A stretch of DNA of 9,662 nt. It comes from Deltaproteobacteria bacterium. Its GTDB lineage: Bacteria > Desulfobacterota > GWC2-55-46. The notes under the pieces are model-generated. The model saw nothing but the letters and a program-made list of their open reading frames with translations. It was not told where the DNA came from and did not search any database. The translations under genes were made by a program, and so were the position numbers. Of the stretch, positions 5,437 to 9,662 are shown piece after piece. Every line of letters starts with the position of its first letter. The first letter of the stretch is position 1. Location of the stretch: assembly GCA_016218095.1 (NCBI GenBank), contig JACREV010000219.1:1-9662 (forward strand), written 5' to 3'.

Positions 5437-5641
5437 ACTACATTCATTCGTGTAAATATATCAAAAATAATGAGAAACCGAGAATGATTTTTCTGCACTT
5501 TGCCGTTTTAAAGGCTTTTTTGGGCCTTTTTAAAGTTGGCTGTTTTACCATAGCGCATTCACGCCATGGCACATTCACCCTTGTCATTTCCGGTTTTTTA
5601 GGTTATTTTGTCCATCTATTTGCTCCCAGGGTCCCCACTTA

Positions 5642-6625
5642 ATGCGGAAAAAGGAAAGGAAAGAGAACGCCGGAAGAAAGTCCGCCTGCTTTATCTGCAA
5701 AAGGGAGGGGGAGCTTCGGTCAGGCTATGAAGGGCTTGAGTTCGAGGGCGCCTCTTACGACATAAGGTTCTGTCCCTCGTGCGGCCTCGGGGTCACGGTC
5801 CCGTTCTTAAGCCCCGAGAGGCTGAAAAAAATCTACTCCTCGACCTACCGCGAGGACGACTCGACCCGGTTCCCCGGCCCCCTCGAGGCGGTAATAAACA
5901 TCGTCAGGACCGGGCGGTGCCGGAGGGTCGAGTCCGTTGCGAAAAAAGGCCGCGTCCTCGATATAGGCTGCGGCAGGGCCGATTTCCTTCTTTTAATGGA
6001 AGGCCGGGGCTGGGAGGCCTTTGGGCTCGAGCTAGACGAGCGGATAAGGGAGAGGGGAGGCAGGCTCAAGGGGGTAGAGCTCAAGTACGGAGGGCTCGAG
6101 GATAACCGCTTCCCTGACGCCTTCTTCGACGCCGTCACCCTCTGGCATGTATTCGAGCACTTGAGGGACCCGGCGTGGGCCGTTAACGAGTGCAAAAGGA
6201 TCTTGAAGCCCGGCGGCACGCTCGTCATAGCGGTCCCGAACGCGAGGTCTCTGCAGGCGCGCATGACCGGAAAACACTGGTTTCACTTCGACCCGCCGTT
6301 CCATCTTTATCATTACTCGGCGCTTAATTTGAGAAGGCTCCTTGAGGCGCACTCGCTCAAGGTCGTGAAGACAAGGCATTTTTCGTTTGAGTACAACCCT
6401 TACGGGTTCCTCCAGTCCATATTCAACAGGATGGGGTTTAAGGCGAACCTCTTCTACGATTTTTTGAGGTCAAGGCACCGGGGGACCGCTGAAGATTATT
6501 TCTGCATAGCCGTAATGTTCATCATGATGCCGCTGATGCTCCCGGCCTCGATGCTCCTTTCAATGGCAGAGGCGCTCTTCAGGCGGGGCGGCACCATAGA
6601 GGTATACGCGAAAAAACAGGGGTAG
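5642..6625 (+). CDS. Class I SAM-dependent methyltransferase with N-terminal zinc-like motif
   Basis: The 327-residue protein begins with a four-cysteine motif (Cys16, Cys19, Cys44, Cys47: CFIC and CPSCG) that probably binds zinc and is common in methyltransferases acting on sugars or natural products. The Rossmann methyltransferase core (Methyltransf_23-like) follows: VLDIGCGRADF at 105-115 binds SAM, GLELDE near 128-133 holds the acidic ribose-binding residue, and LWHVFEHLRDP and LKPGGTLVIAVPN are the later core strands. KHWFHFDPPFHLYHYS is a family block seen after the core. The C-terminal part is strongly hydrophobic (a tract around IAVMFIMMPLMLPASMLLSM), suggesting membrane association. 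The substrate is unknown; a surface glycan or lipid is a guess. ATG 5642 is the only start before the cysteines, with only a weak AGGG upstream. ilvE follows after nine bases. Base composition is high in GC (41 of 60 bases in 6001-6060), unlike the region to its left. Confidence 0.88.
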   Translation: MRKKERKENAGRKSACFICKREGELRSGYEGLEFEGASYDIRFCPSCGLGVTVPFLSPERLKKIYSSTYREDDSTRFPGPLEAVINIVRTGRCRRVESVAKKGRVLDIGCGRADFLLLMEGRGWEAFGLELDERIRERGGRLKGVELKYGGLEDNRFPDAFFDAVTLWHVFEHLRDPAWAVNECKRILKPGGTLVIAVPNARSLQARMTGKHWFHFDPPFHLYHYSALNLRRLLEAHSLKVVKTRHFSFEYNPYGFLQSIFNRMGFKANLFYDFLRSRHRGTAEDYFCIAVMFIMMPLMLPASMLLSMAEALFRRGGTIEVYAKKQG

Positions 6626-6634
6626 AAGAGAAAG

Positions 6635-7705
6635 ATGCTTAAGACCGAGATAGAGATAATAAAGACGGACTCGCCTAGGCTCAAGGACTCGCTCCTTGAG
6701 AACCCGGCCTTCGGGACGATATTCTCCGACCACATGTTCTCGTCCGATTACAGGGACGGCAAATGGCAGGAGACCAGGGTCATGCCATTCGGCGACATAA
6801 AGGTCTCTCCCGCGCTCACATGCCTCCACTACGGACAGGCGATATTCGAGGGGCTGAAGGCCTTCCATTCAAAGGACGGGCGGATAAACATCTTCAGGCC
6901 CGATAAATACCATGAGAGGATGAACAGGTCGGCGAAAAGGCTCTGCATACCGGACGTGCCGTACGAACTCTTCATCAACGGCCTTAAGGAGCTCGTCTCG
7001 CTCGACTCCGGCTGGATACCTAAGAAAAAAGGTTTCTCACTCTATATCAGGCCTTTCATATTCGCAACGGACAACTTCCTTGGCGTGCGCGTCTCGGACA
7101 CATACAGGTTCCTCATCATCACCTCCCCGGTCGGCGCGTACTACAAGGAGGGGATAAACCCCGTCTCCCTCATGACCCCCGGTGAGTACGTGAGGGCCGT
7201 AAAGGGCGGGCTCGGCTCCGCAAAGACCCCGGCCAACTACGCGGCGTCCCTTCTTCCCGCAGAGGAGGCGAAGAAGAAGGGGTTTACGCAGGTCCTCTGG
7301 TTGGACGCCATAGAGCACAGGTACATCGAAGAGGTCGGGACCATGAACATGTTCTTCGTCATAGGCGACGAAGTGGCGACCCCCTCTCTTGAAGGCTCGG
7401 TCTTATCCGGTGTCACCAGGGATTCAGTCATAAGGCTCGCTAAGAAGTGGGGGATGAAGGTCTCGGAGAGGCGGATATCAATTGACGAGGTCTTCAGGGC
7501 AACGAAGGACGGGTCTTTGAAGGAGGCCTTCGGCACAGGGACCGCGGCGGTCATCTCGCCCGTCGGCCAGATAGAGCACAAAGGCGAGAGAATAACCATA
7601 AACAACAACAGAATAGGGCCTTTGTCTCAGAGGTTCTATGATACCATAACAGGGATACAGTACGGTGAGCTCCCTGACGCCGACGGATGGATATACACGA
7701 TATGA
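6635..7705 (+). CDS. ilvE: Branched-chain amino acid aminotransferase (class IV, type II)
   Basis: The 356-residue PLP enzyme catalyses the last step of leucine, isoleucine and valine synthesis and the first step of their breakdown, using glutamate/2-oxoglutarate as partner. The type II (longer, eukaryote-like) form is shown by LHYGQAIFEGLKAF at 64-77, IFRPDKYHERMNRSAKRLC, and YIRPFIFATD. The PLP-binding lysine is Lys197 in GGLGSAKTPANYAASL, and Glu233 in IEEVGTMNMFFV should pair with the pyridine nitrogen. LSGVTRDSVIRLA and GTGTAAVISPVG complete the cofactor phosphate-binding regions. Nothing is missing. ATG 6635 is preceded by a weak purine-rich site (AGAAGAGAAAG) nine bases behind the methyltransferase stop. 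The TGA stop overlaps the ATG of purL, so translation of the two is probably coupled. Codon choice is strongly skewed to ATA and AGG. Confidence 0.96.
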   Translation: MLKTEIEIIKTDSPRLKDSLLENPAFGTIFSDHMFSSDYRDGKWQETRVMPFGDIKVSPALTCLHYGQAIFEGLKAFHSKDGRINIFRPDKYHERMNRSAKRLCIPDVPYELFINGLKELVSLDSGWIPKKKGFSLYIRPFIFATDNFLGVRVSDTYRFLIITSPVGAYYKEGINPVSLMTPGEYVRAVKGGLGSAKTPANYAASLLPAEEAKKKGFTQVLWLDAIEHRYIEEVGTMNMFFVIGDEVATPSLEGSVLSGVTRDSVIRLAKKWGMKVSERRISIDEVFRATKDGSLKEAFGTGTAAVISPVGQIEHKGERITINNNRIGPLSQRFYDTITGIQYGELPDADGWIYTI

Positions 7706-9662
7706 TAACTGAAGCTACGGTAAAAGAGCACGGTCTTACAATCGACGAGTACAGGCGGATAGTCGATTCCCTCGGGAGGGAGCCGAACCTCCTTGAGCTC
7801 GGCATCTTCTCGGTCATGTGGTCCGAGCACTGCTCGTACAAGTCTTCGAGAAGGCACCTTAAAAACTTCCCGACAAAGGGGCCGCATGTACTGCAGGGGC
7901 CGGGTGAGAACGCCGGGATCGTCGATATAGGCGACGGCCTCGCCGTCGCCTTCAAGATGGAGAGCCACAACCACCCGTCTTTCATCGAACCCTATCAGGG
8001 CGCGGCTACCGGTGTCGGCGGGATACTCAGGGATATATTCACCATGGGGGCGCGGCCCATCGCCTCCCTCAATTCGCTCCGTTTCGGCGCGCCGGAGAAC
8101 AGGAAGACAGCCTTCCTCGTCGATGGGGTCGTAGCCGGGATCGCCGGGTACGGCAACTGCATAGGCGTGCCGACGGTAGGCGGCGAGGTCTACTTCAACT
8201 CATCGTATAACGGCAACTGCCTCGTGAACGTCATGACCGCAGGGCTCGTGAAGAAGGACAGGATATTCAGGGGCAACGCCTCAGGCATCGGTAACCCCGT
8301 AATCTACGTCGGCTCCAGGACCGGGCGGGACGGCATACACGGCGCTGTAATGGCCTCGGACGTCTTCGGTGAAGGCGGAGAGGAGAGGCGTCCGACGGTC
8401 CAGGTCGGGGACCCGTTCGCTGAAAAGCTCCTCCTTGAGGCCTGTCTTGAGCTCTTCAAGACAGACTTCGTAGTAGGCATACAGGACATGGGCGCGGCAG
8501 GGCTTACCTCATCGAGTGTTGAGATGGCCGCGCGCGCGAATACCGGGATGGAGCTCCACATAGACCGCGTCCCCAGGCGCGAAGACGGCATGACCGCCTA
8601 CGAGTGCATGCTCTCCGAGTCCCAGGAGCGTATGCTCATGGTCGTAAGGAAGGGGACCGAGGAAGAGGTAAAAAAGATATTCAGTAAATGGGACCTCGAG
8701 GCCGAGGTCGTTGGTACTGTAATAGAGGGCGGGAACATCAGGATAATTGAGCATGGAGAGGTCGCGGGCGATATACCGGTAAAGTTCCTGACCGACGACG
8801 CCCCAGTCTACGACAGACCCATAAAGAGGCCTCCGGCGCAGGACGAGCTCAACACCCTTGACCTTAAAAAGATTGGACTTCCGGATAATTACAACGAAAC
8901 GCTCATAAAAATACTATCATCGCTTAACGTCGCCTCAAAGGAGTGGATATACTCACAGTACGACCACATGGTAAGGACCGACACGGTCGTCTGCCCCGGG
9001 TCTGACGCGGCGGTTGTAAGGATAAAGGGGACGGATAAGACCCTTGCTCTGACCGCGGACTGCAATTCCCGTTACTGCTACCTCGACCCCAGGAAGGGCG
9101 GCTCCATAGCCGTCGCCGAGGCGGCGAGGAACCTCGCGGCCTCAGGGGCAAGGCCGATGGCGCTCACCGACTGCCTGAACTTCGGCAACCCGGAGCGGCC
9201 CGAAGTCATGTGGCAGTTGACAGAGGCGATACACGGCATAAGAGAGGCCTGTGTCGCGCTCAATATCCCGGTCATAGGCGGCAACGTGAGCCTCTATAAC
9301 GAGACCTCCGGTGTCTCCGTCTACCCGACCCCGACCATCGGCATGGTAGGGATCATAGACGATATAAAGACCCACACGACCCAGTGGTTCAAGGGTCCGG
9401 GGGACGTAATAGCCCTCATCGGGGAGACAAAACCGGGGCTCGGAGGGACCGAGTACCTGAGCGTCGTCCACGGGCTTGACAAGGGGCTGCCGCCGGATAT
9501 CGACCTTGACGCCGAGAAGGCTACACAGGACGCTTGTTTAAAGGCGGCAGGGGAGTGTATAATATTATCGGCGCACGACTTATCAGAGGGCGGGCTCGCG
9601 GTCTCACTCGCCGAGAGCGCATTCAACCCCAAGGGGAATATCGGCGCCGAGATAGATTTTGA
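7702..9662 (+). CDS. purL: Phosphoribosylformylglycinamidine synthase, large subunit PurL (3' end cut off)
   Basis: PurL converts FGAR to FGAM with ATP and ammonia in purine synthesis. The 653 codons present begin KEHGLTIDEY and continue with GREPNLLELGIFSVMWSEHC (His43 lies in SEHCSYKSS), then the ATP/Mg block FKMESHNHPSFIEPYQGAAT with Glu87 and His89. A second half begins with YDHMVRTDTVV, PGSDAA, and LTDCLNFGNPERPEVMWQ, ending in the block LSAHDLSEGGLAVSLAE. The protein lacks the long N-terminal extension of the E. coli single-chain enzyme, so it is the small type that works with separate PurS and PurQ subunits; these are not in the window. Small-type PurL is about 740 residues, so roughly 90 should lie beyond the right edge. 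I followed the frame through sampled stretches without finding a break. The ATG overlaps the ilvE stop (ATGA). Confidence 0.96.
   Translation, partial: MITEATVKEHGLTIDEYRRIVDSLGREPNLLELGIFSVMWSEHCSYKSSRRHLKNFPTKGPHVLQGPGENAGIVDIGDGLAVAFKMESHNHPSFIEPYQGAATGVGGILRDIFTMGARPIASLNSLRFGAPENRKTAFLVDGVVAGIAGYGNCIGVPTVGGEVYFNSSYNGNCLVNVMTAGLVKKDRIFRGNASGIGNPVIYVGSRTGRDGIHGAVMASDVFGEGGEERRPTVQVGDPFAEKLLLEACLELFKTDFVVGIQDMGAAGLTSSSVEMAARANTGMELHIDRVPRREDGMTAYECMLSESQERMLMVVRKGTEEEVKKIFSKWDLEAEVVGTVIEGGNIRIIEHGEVAGDIPVKFLTDDAPVYDRPIKRPPAQDELNTLDLKKIGLPDNYNETLIKILSSLNVASKEWIYSQYDHMVRTDTVVCPGSDAAVVRIKGTDKTLALTADCNSRYCYLDPRKGGSIAVAEAARNLAASGARPMALTDCLNFGNPERPEVMWQLTEAIHGIREACVALNIPVIGGNVSLYNETSGVSVYPTPTIGMVGIIDDIKTHTTQWFKGPGDVIALIGETKPGLGGTEYLSVVHGLDKGLPPDIDLDAEKATQDACLKAAGECIILSAHDLSEGGLAVSLAESAFNPKGNIGAEIDF

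Larger units (their letters stand above)
5198..5641. other. AT-rich gene-free stretch between divergent genes
   Basis: About 440 bases separate the acyltransferase from the methyltransferase. I find no RNA gene and no convincing protein gene. A 72-codon frame at 5424-5642 is open and its TAA overlaps the next ATG, but its product resembles nothing I know and it has no good ribosome-binding site. Base composition is much lower in GC than the genes to the right. Small structures are present: a near-inverted repeat at 5258-5309, GGCCGA/TCGGCC at 5333-5338 and 5378-5383, and a weak hairpin AAAGGC/GCCTTT at 5510-5529 with a T run. It may be the remains of inserted DNA plus the promoter region of the methyltransferase unit. 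Confidence 0.6.

Noticed and set aside
5506..5535. AAAGGC/GCCTTT hairpin with T run, as a terminator
   Set aside because: The stem has only three G-C pairs and no gene ends just upstream on either strand; in AT-rich DNA this can occur by chance.
5424..5642. 72-codon + strand frame whose TAA overlaps the methyltransferase ATG
   Set aside because: The product has no recognisable domain, lies in AT-rich DNA with weak codon bias, and has no good ribosome-binding site. The TAATG overlap alone is not enough to call a gene.
1..9662. CRISPR arrays, tRNA or rRNA genes, transposases, toxin-antitoxin or phage-defence genes
   Set aside because: I saw no regularly spaced direct repeats, no tRNA-like cloverleaf or rRNA segment, and no protein of these families in the window.

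Overview
This is a GC-rich bacterial window made mostly of housekeeping genes, nearly all on the + strand. Codon use is distinctive: in the complete ilvE gene I count 23 of 31 Ile codons as ATA and 16 of 21 Arg codons as AGG. The gene set is bacterial (RuvB, QueH, DksA-type protein, small-type PurL), but the S-adenosylmethionine synthetase is of the archaeal type. Together these suggest a Desulfobacterota/Nitrospirota-like or similar uncultured lineage. That placement is inference only; no rRNA or phylogenetic marker here settles it.

Layout. (1) Bases 1-2477 look like one run of genes: the C-terminus of ruvB, queH (epoxyqueuosine reductase), an archaeal-type methionine adenosyltransferase overlapping the end of queH, and a DksA/TraR-type zinc-finger regulator. 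The run ends at a GC-rich hairpin near 2522-2559. (2) A consensus extended -10 promoter (2598-2606) opens a second unit: a PflX-like radical SAM protein of unknown function and a Nudix hydrolase. (3) From about 4100 to 5641 the character changes: an AT-richer acyltransferase-3 gene on the - strand, then about 440 bases of AT-rich DNA with no convincing gene. This looks like an insertion into an otherwise co-directional region. (4) From 5642 GC-rich + strand genes resume: a zinc-motif SAM methyltransferase, branched-chain aminotransferase ilvE 9 bases later, and purL, whose ATG overlaps the ilvE stop. purL runs off the window end.

How the genes fit together. Queuosine synthesis uses SAM twice over: QueA takes its ribosyl group from SAM and QueH then reduces epoxyqueuosine, so queH next to a SAM synthetase is metabolically sensible. 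It also echoes the common bacterial ruvB-queA neighbourhood. SAM is also consumed by the radical SAM protein and the methyltransferase. The acyltransferase and methyltransferase may both modify surface glycans or lipids, but nothing here proves this.

No clearly new multi-gene system is visible. The points most worth a second look are the archaeal-type SAM synthetase, a DksA-like protein with altered tip and ppGpp-site residues, and an acyltransferase whose essential N-terminus can be reached only through a non-standard start codon (probably CTG at 5161).
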